A stretch of 64,000 nt of DNA from Ailurus styani (GCA_002007465.1 LNAC01000003.1:10143515-10207514); one strand, 5' to 3'. Positions 1 to 11,935 are shown, counted from the stretch's first letter. Numbers and translations: made by a program. Notes: generated by a model not told the origin, from the sequence alone.

Positions 1-1006
1 AAATGTCTCCCACTTAGGCATTTTGGAAAACCTGATAGCACAGCTTACTTTTCTCTTGTGTGTAAACTTCCAAATAAATTGTTAATTATTACTTTGAAAG
101 CACTATTGTAAATCACTGGTTCGATGCTGAAAATGTGTGCCTTTGCCCTAATGCCCAAGTACTTCATTTGTACAATAATGCATGTTTTACAAAACAGGCC
201 TTTGTTTTTGTTTTTTATTCCATAGATTTATGTCTAGGTGGGTAAAGTTTGTTCTTAAGTTCTGATGACTACAGAAAATATTCCTATGAGAAAAGAGAGC
301 ACTAAGTTCATACCAAAATTTAAAGTTACAAATGTAAAATTATCATTATCTGGTGTTTTTAAAGTGCAAATTACTCTAGACACATTCCTCTACTTGAACT
401 ATACTGGGTTATAGAAGGGCAATAATCAATAAGGTAGCTCATTATCTGTGATACCTCTAATTACCCCTGTGCTAGTACTGCTGTTATGGTTTAACCAATG
501 CATATTAAAAAATTTTGCTAACGGGATCTTGTTATCATCCTAATTTTGTGTGGAGTTTTATTAGAAAATCACGTTACTCATCTGAACTGCCACAACAACA
601 GCACTATCCCTTGGGTATTTTTTTTTCATATCAAGGTTAATTTAAAGTGATTAGCATAAGTACTACAGATGTTGCTATGGGGATAAGAACTGCGCATCTT
701 CTATGATGGACATCATATGATTGCTGTTACAGGCCTGGTAAGATTGGATTATTTGTTTTAATGTCATGCAGAGCAACTCACATGATAGAGATCACTATCT
801 TTTAAATAGCATTCCATATTCCTAAATCAATCACCTTTTCACTTCTTTAGAATGGTGTGTATACAAAAATCACTACTTTATTATTGGCCTAAGTAAATTT
901 ATCGTGTTGTGTTTGGATGTTCAGAATATTTCTTTTAATTGGTATTGATTCTTCCATCTCCCAGGAGGAGAGAAACAGTAGTTAAAAGGAAAGCGTTTAT
1001 TCACAT
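1..1006. other. Unique non-coding DNA
   Basis: AT-rich sequence with no open frame of note, no RNA-gene signature and no repeat that I recognise. It contains ordinary short T runs only. Confidence 0.5.
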
Positions 1007-1070
1007 TCAATTCATTCAACATTCATTGAGAGCTTACTACGGTTCTGGCATTTTCTATACTCTGACAATG
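1007..1070 (-). repeat. Possible L2/MIR 3'-end scrap
   Basis: The stretch reads as a diverged form of the common L2/MIR tail in reverse orientation (ATTCAACATTCATTGAGAGC followed by a CTGGCA-like block). It is short and decayed. The purine-rich sequence at 1290-1660 may be more of an L2 element, but I could not align it convincingly. Confidence 0.35.
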
Positions 1071-1225
1071 AAATGAAATTTTGTAGTCAATATTTATTCT
1101 GGGTAGTTTTGTTTTTGTTTTTGTTTTTCTAATTGAATCGGGATACAGATAGCTTCCAACCCTGTAAAGAAACACTGAGAGGCAGAGGTTAGGATTGGAA
1201 TACAGAGCAGATTGTACCCCGTCTT

Positions 1226-1264
1226 GGTAGGGGTGTAGCTCAGTAGTAGAGCGTGTGTTTCACG
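1226..1264 (+). pseudogene. tRNA-Ala 5'-half-like retropseudogene (tailless)
   Basis: From 1230 the sequence follows the 5' half of a vertebrate tRNA-Ala: acceptor strand GGGGTGTAG, the D-arm with A-box core TAGCTCAGTAGTAG, then the anticodon stem and loop. It stops around the anticodon. Differences from tRNA-Ala are mainly C-to-T and G-to-A changes at CpG positions, which fits old methylated DNA. There is no T-arm or B box, so it cannot be a functional tRNA gene. The 13-bp word TGTACCCCGTCTT (1213-1225) recurs as TGTACCCTGTCTT (1265-1277), which looks like a target-site duplication, and no A-tail is present. This is the pattern described for tailless retropseudogenes mobilised by LINE-1. The last bases of the tRNA match overlap the start of the right-hand repeat, so the exact 3' end is ambiguous. 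Confidence 0.6.
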
Positions 1265-1277
1265 TGTACCCTGTCTT

Positions 1278-3869
1278 TGAGAGTTGGTAAGAAAAGGAAA
1301 CCAGTGAACAATGGAGATGACAAATGAGAGTTCCAGACATCTATCAGTGGCAGTGGTAAGGAGTGGGCATTTCGGAAGAAGAGAGTAAGGAGTAAATATT
1401 GAAATATTGAGAAATAAATATGGGAGGAAACATATTTCATCATCTATCATATTTATTGCCAGTAATTGGAGGGAGGTTTTTGTAAAATGGAGTGGAAAAG
1501 TCAAGGAGAAAGCAGTAAAGTTAAAGAGAAGATGGAGCAGATAACAGTAATTTCTCACGATAGCAGGATTTTGGTGTCTGTTTGCGTTGAGGAATTGAGG
1601 ATGTGGGATGGGGACGGCACCAATGACAAAGAAAAAATGAGGAAAGTGTTTAAATAAGAGCATTCAGTTGCCATAAAATATGATCATGGAAGCAGGGCCC
1701 ACTCTGTACCCCCAAAGTGTAGATTGTGGGGATAAAGTGATAGCTTATGCAATTCAGAACTTTCTCGTGTGTAAAAAGAGTAGATGAAATATAAGATGGG
1801 TAGATATAAATATAAGATGGAATATAATTATCAAGGTAACAGTAGAACAACCTAAGGGTGAATTCTTAAAAAATTCTCTGAAAAAGTTTTACAGATATTT
1901 ATGATGCTATTGATGACTGAAGTATCAAGATTTCTTAGAAAATTTTGTGGTTTTCAATCTCACAATATTGTTGGGGGATGTGGTGTAAGAGGGATATTTA
2001 AAAAAATAGGAACTTAACACTTAAAATAGGATATTTAATAGTGACAAATCTTCCATAAAATGTAATTTTTCATTATAACTTTTCATTGGAAATTAAAAAT
2101 TTTCATGAATTGCAAATTTGCTCCAACTCTTAAATTTCATATGAGCAAATGTATTGAGTTCTTGAATCCTTTTCCCCTAGAATCTTTCATCAGGATCCCC
2201 ATCATTTTCTATAATTTGGGTCCCAAAGAGCAGATCACAGCAGCTGTGGTATAAAATTTTACTGCCTCTAGATATCATTATTAAAAGTGCACTGCAATCC
2301 CATGGCCTCTGTAGAGATTTTTCGTGAGACCGTGCCCAGTGTAACAGCAGGGAGGAAGCCATTGACTCTCCTCTGCAAATGTTCTGTTGGTTCCTAGAAT
2401 TTTAAAATTAAATTAGTTAGTGATTGCAATCAAGTTGATATTTCAGTGTAACAAGTAGAGCAGGAAATATCCTTACAACTCAGAATATCCCATCAATATA
2501 CACTTTCCTCTAGCTTATCCTATTTCCTTTGTATCAACTATCAATAATGTACTGAAGCATCGTCAGTGAGAGTGGATCCCTTCCTCCAGTGGCAGCCTCT
2601 TTCATTTTCAAGTGGATTCATGTAATAGAAAACTCTTCCTTAGGTTTAATTGGCACTTCTTAAAACTTGCCCCCATAAGTCCCAGTGGTGGCCTATCTGT
2701 CTATCTGACAGTCATCAAATATTTTAAAACACTTACCAAGTCTCACCAACATTTCAAGCTCCATATGGGTAAAATTCAGTTTGTTTCCTCTTACTCTAAA
2801 GATTCTTCTACTTTTCTTCTTACTTTATCTTGTTTCAGAATGTTTCCAGTCATCAAACACTGATAACCTTACTGAATGTTTTCAATGTTAAATACAATTA
2901 AGATAATCAACCTATGGCTTTATTTAGAAAGTTCTTGATGGTTAGTCTCCCTGTGTGTTTTTGTTGTGGTTTCTCGTTGTATTTTAGTTTTACTTTCATT
3001 GTATCTCACAATTCATCTTCACTATAGTAGTTGATAAACACTGCTCATCTGATCCCTCCACTGCAGTGTCTCATCAAATCCAAGCTCCCTCTCATGTGTC
3101 ACATGTCATGTGTCACATACAGTCTTTCAGGAATTCATTCACGGCATGCGGCGGGGGGGCAAACTTAAATTATAAGTAATAATGTATTTTAATGATAATA
3201 TCTTCTAAATTTTTCTTGGTAGCATGTAATGAATAAAGTAGTTGATAAAGAACAATCCAGATTTGAAGTGGATTAGCTAGAATTCACTTGGTAATTACAG
3301 TTATTCTGACCCTTAGTGTAATGCAACTATGCACATGGAGTGATTTATATGGGTGGTAACCAGTTCAGAGAAAGTAGCCAAAGACTCTCAGGGGTGCTGA
3401 GTTTCAGCTTCAAATTTGTTTCTCATATAATTAATCATATAATGAAACCATTACAGATTAATCGAATGGCTCTTTTGTGTTTCATGATATGGTAGAGAGT
3501 CAAAAAACAAGCCTCTTACAGACTTGGTCTTATTGAGAGTGTTAAAAACTAACAAATGAAGAAATAAACAAAACCAAACAAAAAACCCACTTGAGCAAGC
3601 AATTATAATGCACTATGGTAAGCATCATGTTAACAAACAGTACTGTGAACCCATGTGGGTTACATAACCCATATTTGAGTGGATCCCAAGAAAGGTGGTA
3701 CTCCATTTAAGGATGAGACAACACGTGATGATTTAAGGTGCTGAAAGTAGTTCCTTTCGGTTGTGGCTGGTTAGTCTATTACTAACAGTTTTAGTAATGG
3801 GAATAAGAGAGATTAGTCTGGAAACATCATGACCAGTGTTGTGAAACATATTAAGTAACTTTGGATTTT
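1278..3869. other. Unique non-coding DNA
   Basis: AT-rich DNA without recognisable genes. Short frames at 1094-1663 (minus) and 2612-2863 (plus) have no domain, no codon-like composition and no splice context, and I treat them as chance. A short G-rich run lies at 3152-3159. Confidence 0.45.
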
Positions 3870-4500
3870 AATAGCAGTCAGAAGACACTGAAGGGTATTA
3901 GTAAGAAAAGAATTGATTTAAGAAAGATTCTGGCTGCCCTGAGTAGCAGGTTTGTTGGATGGTCAGATAAGCAAGTGGTAGAGTAGAAGGCTGATGAGTT
4001 CAGTAGGGAAGATTGAATGTGACAATGTATAGAACATAATTACAAATGTAAGGTCTTGAGAGAGAACTTGGATAAAAATATAAATTTGAGTCATCAACAT
4101 ATAAATATACATGAAGGACTAAATGTTTTCAAAACAATCTTAAGAATTGTAATTAGAGTGGATAAAGGGCCAGAAACAGAGCATTGAGGAGTGGCAATAT
4201 TTTATTGATGGGTAGAAGGAGAGGTACCTGTGGGGGATCCCAAGTAGAGTGGCCAAAATCACAGAAGGAAACCAAACAATGTGGAACATGGAAGACAAGG
4301 GCAGGTACCTTTCAATGAGAGCGAACCCTAGTGTCACCTGCTACCAAGATTTTAATAAGAATGTAGAAGGGCCTAATGGATTTAATGACAAGAATGTCAT
4401 TATGAACTTGGAGTTTCAGTGGAGTGTTTGGGTCAGAAGAAAGATATCTCTGAGTGGAAAAGAGAGACATTGGATGTTAAAGTCTACTAACAAGGTGCTT
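3870..4500 (-). repeat. Ancient LINE-2 (L2) ORF2 fragment
   Basis: The plus strand follows the reverse complement of the L2 reverse-transcriptase region as I know it: a diverged 'GAAGGGT...TTCTGGCTGCC' block near 3890-3945, then a 'TATAAATTTGAGTCATCAACATATAAAT' like block near 4077-4108, then 'GGGCCAGAAACAGAGCATTGAGG' like sequence near 4168, and 'TTTCAGTGGAGTGTTTGGG' near 4412. The order matches L2 read backwards. It is heavily decayed. The plus-strand 136-codon frame at 4249-4659 lies antisense to it and is not a gene. Confidence 0.55.
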
Positions 4501-4954
4501 GACCTTGGCCAGGATTCCAAAAATCTCGTATTACCCTTGTGTGAAATAATGTTAAAATCATTCATCACTATGGGCCCTCATGCATTTAAAATTATCAGAA
4601 TAAATCTGGTGACCTTCAGCCAATTTGTCTATAGATTTCTCTCCTTAAGACCCTTCTGATTCAATGTAAATGAGAGGGTATTTATGTTTACAATGATAGA
4701 TTAGAAGGAGGTTGCTGTATTAAATCATGCTGAACTTTTTGAACATCTTAAAAGTTTTCTCCACTAATCTAAGCAATGAAATTCTCTATCAGACTGCAGA
4801 TATTAAATTGTTTGATAATACTTTGAGAAACAGCACTGGAGTACAGTGGGACAGTGAGGCCTCCTTAGGGTAAGAACTTGAGCATATTTAGTGAAGTTTG
4901 AAATACGCATATCAGGAGATGCAGAAATTTTACAAGGAAATTAATGTATAGCAA

Positions 4955-5400
4955 AACATGCACATACACACACATTTTTAGCGTAGCTTGTAATTACACA
5001 AAAAATTTAAATTAACTTATATATCTATTTAGAGGGGCTAGCTAAACAATTATTGGTACAGAAATACAATGAGATATTTTATAACTTGTTTAAAAGAATG
5101 AGCTTAAATCTGTAGACATAATAGAGTGAAATGTTTGAGAAAAAGGGACTCTTTTTTTGGAAGAAAAGGGTGAAGAGTATTTTTTTCTCTTTTAAGTAAA
5201 TAGTTACACACACATATACCAGCAAATGTCAGGAAGAAAACCGTTAGCAGTAATTATCAGCGTGAATAGATAGGATGTGAGTTACAGTGGGGCATTTACT
5301 TTTCTTTGGGGGGTTTTTTCTGCTGTTCACACTTTTTTAAAAAATAGGGCCACATATTATTTTTGCAATAACAAAAATAAAAATAGAAACAAAGGTATGT
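4955..5400 (+). repeat. Probable old LINE-1 3'-end fragment
   Basis: The arrangement resembles the 3' end of old mammalian L1s: a 'TACAATGAGATATTTTATAAC' like segment, a segment ending 'AGGAAGAAAACCGTTAGCAG' followed by 'GTAATTATCAG...', a T-rich block, then an A-rich end with repeated CAAAAATAAAAATAG. Divergence is high and no open frame remains. Confidence 0.45.
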
Positions 5401-5404
5401 GTCT

Positions 5405-6175
5405 TGTAACATATGCTTTTATTTAAAATCTTAATTATCTCTCACTGCCTCCTGCTTGGTGTCCCACTTTGCTGCCCTATATTGCAACTGTGTGTCTAAT
5501 GGCAAACAGCACTGTGTAAACTGCTTATATGTTGCCTTCTTATCTTCCTCGACTTAGAGTATGCCCCACTTTCTTAAGCTCCATCATCTAGTATCCACCT
5601 GAAATGAGATTGACAACTGTGTAGAGCAACTTCTTTTATTTAATGAGAGGCTTTGAGTATTTAATTGATTTAATTTTATTTAAGACCAAGCAAGGCCTTC
5701 ATCTTAGGCACGCCTTTATATCAAAGGCACATTTCTAAGTGTCTGCTCTGAATGGTTTAGCTGGCTCCTTGGGTTACAATTCTGTAGTAGGGAATTGGGG
5801 TGAAATCACATTACTGAAAAAGGCATGTGTCTGGCAAGTTCCCAAGCCATGAGTATTTATGGAATGATGAACTGTGAATTTGATGTTGATGCTTGCACAC
5901 AACAAGCAGGTGGTTCAAATCTAATTTTGTCATCGGCAAAAATGAACTAAATTTAAAAGTATAAACTGTTTGTTGTATAGAAAAATCTTTATCCAAAATG
6001 AACAATAAATAAATCAAGGTCAGTACTATTAAATTTTCAATGTAATTGAGTAGACTTAATGGAAACAATATGAAATACCTTGTCTATTCCAGGAGCTACG
6101 CAAACAATTTGAGGGATAGGATAGTGGGGTAGGATTACAAATGCCTGCAACTTTTCAAGAGCACTTATTTTTTCA
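5405..6175. other. Unique non-coding DNA
   Basis: No gene or recognisable repeat. The minus-strand frame at 5811-6068 has no domain features and is probably chance. Confidence 0.45.
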
Positions 6176-6199
6176 AAGAATTTATTTATTTATTTTTTT

Positions 6200-6235
<36 letters not shown>

Positions 6236-6363
6236 ACAGAGGGAGAGTGAGAGGGAGAAGCAGACACTGAGTGGAGTCAGACATGGGGCTTGATCCTGAA
6301 ACTGTGAGATGATGACCTGAGCCAAAGGCAGATGCTTAACTGACTGAGTCACACAGGTGCCCC
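6176..6363 (-). mobile_element. Can-SINE (SINEC), minus strand
   Basis: Read on the minus strand this is a full tRNA-Lys-derived SINEC: head GGGGCACCTGTGTGACTCAG, TTAAGCATCTGCC, the GCTCAGGTCATCATCTCA region, CT-rich segment and ATAAATAAA tail. The CT-rich region is expanded into a (GA)n run at 6204-6234 on the plus strand. Its divergence suggests an older subfamily than the copy at 52231. Confidence 0.9.
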
Positions 6364-7001
6364 AGAATACTTTTTAATAATGATTTACCTAGGGATCATG
6401 TGAGTTTGCTAAAGTGAAGACATGGAAAAGACTTATGGAGGGACACCCAAGACATGTTGCCAAAAAGAAAAACCCCAAAACAAAAAACAAACAAACAAAA
6501 CACACACACATGGGCATTGCTCTCATCTTTGGTTGTAAATGGCTGGAAATGAGAACATAGTATAAGGAGTATGTTCGATGTCAGTTGGAATAAAACCTCA
6601 AGTGATTTGTAGAGGGGTAATGTACGAAAAGACTAAAATTCATTAAGATGACTCAGTAAATTTCTCATTACTTAAATTAAAAAACGAAGTTTATGTTGAT
6701 CTTTTTTGTGTGCATGTATTTTGTAGGCACCTAGGATACTATTAATTTTCTTAAAGTAATGACCATATCAGTATGGTCAAGGCAGCCAGTAATTTGTTAA
6801 AGGTTTCTCAAAAAGAAGAGTAGTTTAATATCCCAAGAGAACCTCACCGGTTGTAGCCCTCAGGAGATGTTAGTATCTCCTATTAAGAATTCTCACTAAC
6901 ATAATTAGTAGTACATTTCCAAGCTATATGTATTAAAGAAGAAAATTATCTTCCATATCTTTCTCCCCTAGGTGTGAAGAAATTGGAAGCAGGTCAGTAC
7001 G
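6364..7001. other. Unique non-coding DNA
   Basis: No gene seen. A short A/CA-rich tract lies at 6466-6510. Confidence 0.45.
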
Positions 7002-7008
7002 TAACTTT

Positions 7009-7190
7009 TTTTTTTTTTAAGATTTTATTGATTTATGTGAGAGTGAGAGAATATGAGAACACACAAGTTGTGGGGAGGAGCAGAGGGAGAGGGAAAAGCA
7101 GATTCCGCACTGAGCAGGGAGCCTGATGCAGGACTCCATCCCAGGTCATGACCTGAGCCAAAGGCAGACGCTTAACTGACTGAGCCACCC
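7009..7190 (-). mobile_element. Can-SINE, minus strand, 5'-truncated
   Basis: SINEC in minus orientation from the poly-T/AAGATTTTATT end to GAGCCACCC. It lacks the last ~10 bases of the usual 5' head (the GGGGCGCC part). TAACTTT at 7002-7008 is repeated at 7191-7197 as a target-site duplication, so the 5' truncation happened at insertion. Confidence 0.9.
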
Positions 7191-7197
7191 TAACTTT

Positions 7198-8668
7198 GTA
7201 ACTCCTAACCCTTAGAAATGAAAGAGGGTTAGGTATTTTTACCCAATCAGAGTAATAAAAAAAACAAAATCAGTAGGTTACTATATATAAAAAGGGGGAG
7301 TGGGTGTTCTTATTTTTGAATTTGAAGGGAAGAAAGCCAAACATACATGAGGGATTCAGAATACTAGATTCAGTGAGTATATCTGTATTCTGATCGTTGA
7401 TACACATACATATTATAAAGTTGTGGGTAAACAATGAGTAGGGTTTGATTTGGAGTTTAGTTATTTAAGCATTTCTAATTGATTTTTTTTTATGAATTTA
7501 GTTCCTTCCAAGGCTCATATTGTGATCCCATATAACTAAAATATGTTCATCTTATCAAAAGCTTTAGTTATCTCAAAAGATAATGTAGATAGCAGCTTTG
7601 GTAGGTGTGGAATATACGTGTATGTTATAGATCCACATTATAAGGGAATGTGTACTAATTCACATTATATTATTACATAATTTTAATTTTTATTAAGTAA
7701 ATAATGAACAGGTAAATAAATTGTATAACAGCTGGACCTAAAACCCCCAACATCCGTCCCAATAGAACCATGTTTTCACCTTTTCTATTTGTTTTCATAG
7801 TCATCTTCTTAATTCTAACAATAATCTATACTTTTATTACTCAATTTATCTTAAGGTATTTTATTTCTTGTTGAAAGATAAGTATTTAACTTATTTATAC
7901 TGTCACCTTCCCTTTGCTATGAGTTTTTACATAGTTATGTCAATGTTTTAATCTTTCCACTGATTATTATATAGCTTTAAATAACATGACAAATAACCTA
8001 CATTTTTCTCTCTTCCATTTTTTTAACTGTGTCTGAACACATACACTATGTGGGATGATACTATTAGCATCCAATCATTTCATCTGCCTCACGAGCTCTG
8101 TCTATCCCACTTCTGTAGTGTACTTTTATTTTTATATTGTCAGGGTTGATGACAGCTTATAGCCTAAGTAGCCATAATTAAACTTGCAGTGACTGACTTA
8201 AAGCTTAAATCTAAAAATTGGAATCTGTCAAAAAGCCTCTAGAGAGTTACAACCATTTAAATTTTGCCTCTGCAAAGCAAATTAGTGTGCTAGGATTTTG
8301 CTTCATTCTCTATGGGCTTAATATTATGATTCCTGTACCACTCAAGGGATCCTAATGTAAAGTTAAATGGATTCTTTTTCTTTTATACTATCAGTTTCTT
8401 AAATCACACTTCAATCAGTTTAGTTCCTGCCTGGAGTGGAAATTTCAGGGGAGACTTTCAATTCTTAAGTTTTTAATTGGTACCATTTTTCTTACTTTAA
8501 GAAGAAATAGATCTCCCCTTTTGCTTACAAGCTGATACCATCACATCGAAATGAATGCATGGAATTTGTTTGATTCTGTCCTTGGAGTTTGACCTCTTAC
8601 TCCAATTTGAATTGGTAGTATTCTAAACTTACTGGTCAGTGCTATTCTGTCATTTGAAGTTTCTTTTT
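7198..8668. other. Unique non-coding DNA
   Basis: AT-rich stretch with no supported gene, RNA or recognised repeat. Confidence 0.45.
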
Positions 8669-8685
8669 AAAGAATTCCTAGTTTA

Positions 8686-8820
8686 GAGCACCTCGGTGAC
8701 TCAGTTGGTTAAGTGTCTGCCTTCGATTCAGGGTCCTGGGATTGAGCCCTGCATCAGGCTCTCTGCTCAGCAAGGAATCAGGTTCTCCCTCTCCCTCTGC
8801 CTGCCACACCCCCTGCTCGT

Positions 8821-8851
<31 letters not shown>

Positions 8852-8882
8852 GTCAAACAAATAAATTAAATCTTAAAAAAAT
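8686..8882 (+). mobile_element. Can-SINE, plus strand
   Basis: Complete SINEC with head GAGCACCTCGGTGACTCAG, CT-rich region with a (TC)n run at 8827-8851, and tail ATAAATTAAATCTTAAAAAAAT. It is flanked by a clear target-site duplication: AAAGAATTCCTAGTTTA (8669-8685) and AAAGAATTCCTGATTTA (8883-8899), 15 of 17 identical. The 60-codon minus frame inside it is an artefact of the SINE. Confidence 0.93.
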
Positions 8883-8899
8883 AAAGAATTCCTGATTTA

Positions 8900-10208
8900 T
8901 TTCTCCTATATACCATATCCTATGCCTTTCTTATTATTGATTTTTCAGCTTTATTTTGCTGGATTTCTTTTAATATACTAGTTTACTTTGTTTAAACATA
9001 GCATTGAGTATCAGAACTTCAAAATAATGGGTACACTGAAAAGGGAGAGGTAGATGCTTCCTGAAATAATTCTTATCAAAGTTGGTAACAATTGCCATAA
9101 AAGCACCAAAATATGAAGGAGCATGTCCTCTTTTGCTGTTTAAGATAATATATTCAACATAAACCCAGCTAAGATCAACTCTCTCAGTTGTGGTAGTTGC
9201 ACTTTATGTAATTCACATTCCCATATGAATTGGAAATGATGAATTGTTAATAGCTTCCCTAGGGTTTCACTTCTCTTCTGACACTTCTCAAGAATTGCAT
9301 CATATTTTAGGAATAAAAGAATGTAATTTATTCCAAGAAGCATGAAAATCTTCAAGTACTATTCAGGGAGTTGCAAAATCACTTAAGTTAGAAGGAAAAA
9401 GAAACATATTTTGTTAGTGTTGTGAGGAAGAAAATGTCATAATGAAGTTATAAGCTGCTTCAAGCTATGGCAATACTGATTTTGAAATATTTTATGTTAC
9501 AATACCACACTGAGCCATTAGGATAATGACGCATCTTCTTTAAAAATGATTTCTTACAAGTAACATGTCTTTCCCCCTCTTCTAAGTAACTTAGATTTCA
9601 CACAAAAGAAGCTATATTTATAGTTTTGCATTTACACCTTGTCCTCCAGAAAAATACTTTTAAAAAATATGATAAAGACTGGATTGCATCTCCTTCAGCC
9701 ATATTAGGGGAGATGCAACCAAGTTTCTTCACTTTGGACAAGCAATACCTACCAGGTGATGATAAGGCATGTTAAGACACTTTTTGAAATATTTTGAAAT
9801 ATTGAACAACGTGACTATGATAAAGACATAGCCATATTGACTATCAGAACACATCAAAGTTTGTTTGGAAGAAACGAGCTTAATTTCCGAGAAATTCCTG
9901 CCAAGGTGTCAAGATTCTGCTTGAACACCCAGAGAGATCAGTTCAACAGGTATTTACTATGGTATTGAGGATCTTTGCTATCTCAGACTCGGGACTATTG
10001 CTAAAAGATATTATGTGTACCAAAGCAAGATCCTTATTCTTAAAGACCATAGATTCATGCATGGTAGCAGCTCCAATCCTTATTTTTAAATGCAATACAC
10101 AAAACAGATGATGATTACATCAAGGGCACTCCCATGGGCATACACAGTTTTGATCTCTTCCCGTCTTCTCACCTATCAACATAAGGCACATGGTGATTAC
10201 ATCTGTGA
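8900..10208. other. Unique non-coding DNA with a short hairpin
   Basis: No gene or known repeat. It contains an imperfect 13/12-nt inverted repeat at 9681-9693 and 9709-9720, described in the findings. Confidence 0.45.
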
Positions 10209-10311
10209 CTTCCTTCCTTCCTTCCTTCCTTCCTTCCTTCCTTCCTTCCTTCCTTCCTTCCTCCCTCCCTCCCTCCCTCTCTCTCTCTCTTTCTTTCTCT
10301 TTTTTTTTTTT
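10209..10311. repeat. (TTCC)n/(CCCT)n/(CT)n/poly-T microsatellite
   Basis: A pure polypyrimidine tract on the plus strand that moves through TTCC units, then CCTC units, then CT, CTTT and poly-T. It abuts the 3' end of a minus-strand L1 scrap and so is probably an expanded A-tail. The 89-codon frame across it, with a run of serine and proline, is not a gene. Confidence 0.95.
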
Positions 10312-10398
10312 ACAAATAATTCACATTTTTTTAAAAATTTAAGTATAGTTGACACGTGATGTTACATTAGTTTCAGGTGTAACAACATAGTCATTTAA
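10312..10398 (-). mobile_element. LINE-1 3'UTR scrap, minus strand
   Basis: The segment AAGTATAGTTGACACGTGAT...TTACATTAGTTTCAGGTGTA, reading toward ACATAGTCATTTA, is the reverse complement of a common carnivore L1 3'UTR end. Only the last ~90 bp of the element is present. Confidence 0.65.
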
Positions 10399-11505
10399 GG
10401 ACTTTATAAAATCAATAGCCATTTGTCTGTTTAGAGTGTTTATTCTGTGTTCTGCTCCTTTCTCCAACTCTTGGCCAAAAGCCGCTGGATGCAGGTAAGG
10501 GCAAGATGAGGAATACAAACAGAGGCTGTAGTAATTCCTGCTATTTTAGGACCACTGATGCAGGCACCCATGTATCTATGATTCCTGAGATTTCCTCCTA
10601 TGAATGTAAACTGGTAGAATGGGTGATGTAATATGGAGAAGCAACTCTGAATTTCTTATCTACATTGATCTGATCTTTTTTTCTGACACAGTACTTTGTG
10701 TACATAGTTCTTCAGCTTCAGAATGTCTTCAGTCTACTGCTGTGGCACAAATTCTTCCCCAGCTTCTCTCAAGATCCGTGCCCCCCCCACCTCCGATCAC
10801 ACGTGAGCTTGCCTTCAGTTACTAATTATTTCAATTTATTTTCTCACTGTAAGGCAATGATCAAGAGAGCTGGTCTCCTTGTAAACACCTGGGAATGGAT
10901 TGTGTACAGGTATCCAAGACCTTCTTTCTACATTTTAAATTTCTTAGAAGGAATACAATGCAATCATTAAGTTGAATTTGTTTGCCTTCTTTTGCCTTTT
11001 CTCCTCTCTACAAGAACTGCATAATCTCTCCTTAATTTCCCAATTTGTTTTCTCTTATTTTTTTTCTCCAAGCTAAAATGGGTGTCCTTCCTCCTCTAAT
11101 AGAATACACTCTTTTCTGGATTTTTCATATTTGATCAGTATTATCTACTAAGCACGTATACCAGTGGAGCATAATGCAGAACTAACTTGCAACACATAAT
11201 GTGAACAACACATTATTTCTGGACACAAAAAAATTATTTTTAGTCATAATGGTTGTCAGAATATTCCTTATATTGAACCCAAATCTATGTGCCCTTAATC
11301 CCTTGCTTCAGACCTAGTTCTGATATCTCAGGTGATACCCATTTACATGATTAGCCTTCAACAATAATTTAGAAAAAAAAGCTCTCATGGATTACCTTAC
11401 TTAGGTTTCTAAATGCCACAAAGCCTGGTTTTGAAGCACTTCCATCATTTTGTCACTTTTTTAAGAACACACAGCAATTCAACAATGTCCATACAGTTTA
11501 GTATT
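10399..11505. other. Unique non-coding DNA
   Basis: No gene. The overlapping frames at 10619-10825 and 10698-10970 have no recognisable protein features. Confidence 0.45.
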
Positions 11506-11517
11506 AAAGGAAATCCT

Positions 11518-11625
11518 TTTTTAAAATCTTAATTCAATTAGCTAACATATAGTAAATCATTAGTTTTTGATGTAGTGTTCAATGTTTCATTAGTTGCGTA
11601 TAACACCCAGTGTTCGTCACATCAT
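11518..11625 (-). mobile_element. 5'-truncated LINE-1 (3' tip only), minus strand
   Basis: Reverse complement of the young carnivore L1 3' tip: AATTCAATTAGCTAACATAT, ATCATTAGTTTTTGATGTAG, TTCATTAGTTGCGTATAAC, then CCCAGTGTTCGTCACATC. Similar words flank it (AAAGGAAATCCT at 11507-11518 and AAAAGCAATCCT at 11626-11637), consistent with a target-site duplication of about 12 bp. Confidence 0.8.
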
Positions 11626-11699
11626 AAAAGCAATCCTATAAAAAGCATCTATCAGCAAAAAGCTTAAAGGACTGCAGACTCCTTGGTTGTGAATACTAT

Positions 11700-11935
11700 A
11701 AGTTTATGGCTTTTTCAGTCTGATGAACCTGGGTACAAATCCCAGTTCTGATGTTAACTAGTTGTGTGATCTTGGTTGGCTGTTCAAGTCACCTCCCTGA
11801 GCCTCAGTTTTTACCCTCCTGGGGTACCTCCTATCTGCCTACTATTTCACCGGTAAATTTTAAATGAGATGTTATCAGCTCAGCACAGTGCCCGATACAA
11901 AGCAGGCATCCAGTAATGGTGGCTGTTGTTGTGGT
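11700..11935 (+). repeat. MIR element, plus strand
   Basis: Follows the MIR consensus through most of its length: CCTGGGTACAAATCCCAG, TAGTTGTGTGATCTTGG, the core GCCTCAGTTTTTACCCTCCT, and AATGAGATGTTATCAGCTCA followed by AGCACAGTGCCCGATACAAA. An old tRNA-derived SINE shared by all mammals. Confidence 0.85.

Noticed and set aside
1094..1663. 189-codon minus-strand open frame
   Set aside because: No domain, signal or family resemblance. It overlaps the tRNA-like insertion and other frames on both strands, as expected by chance.
4249..4659. 136-codon plus-strand open frame
   Set aside because: It lies antisense over a decayed L2 element and has no protein family features.
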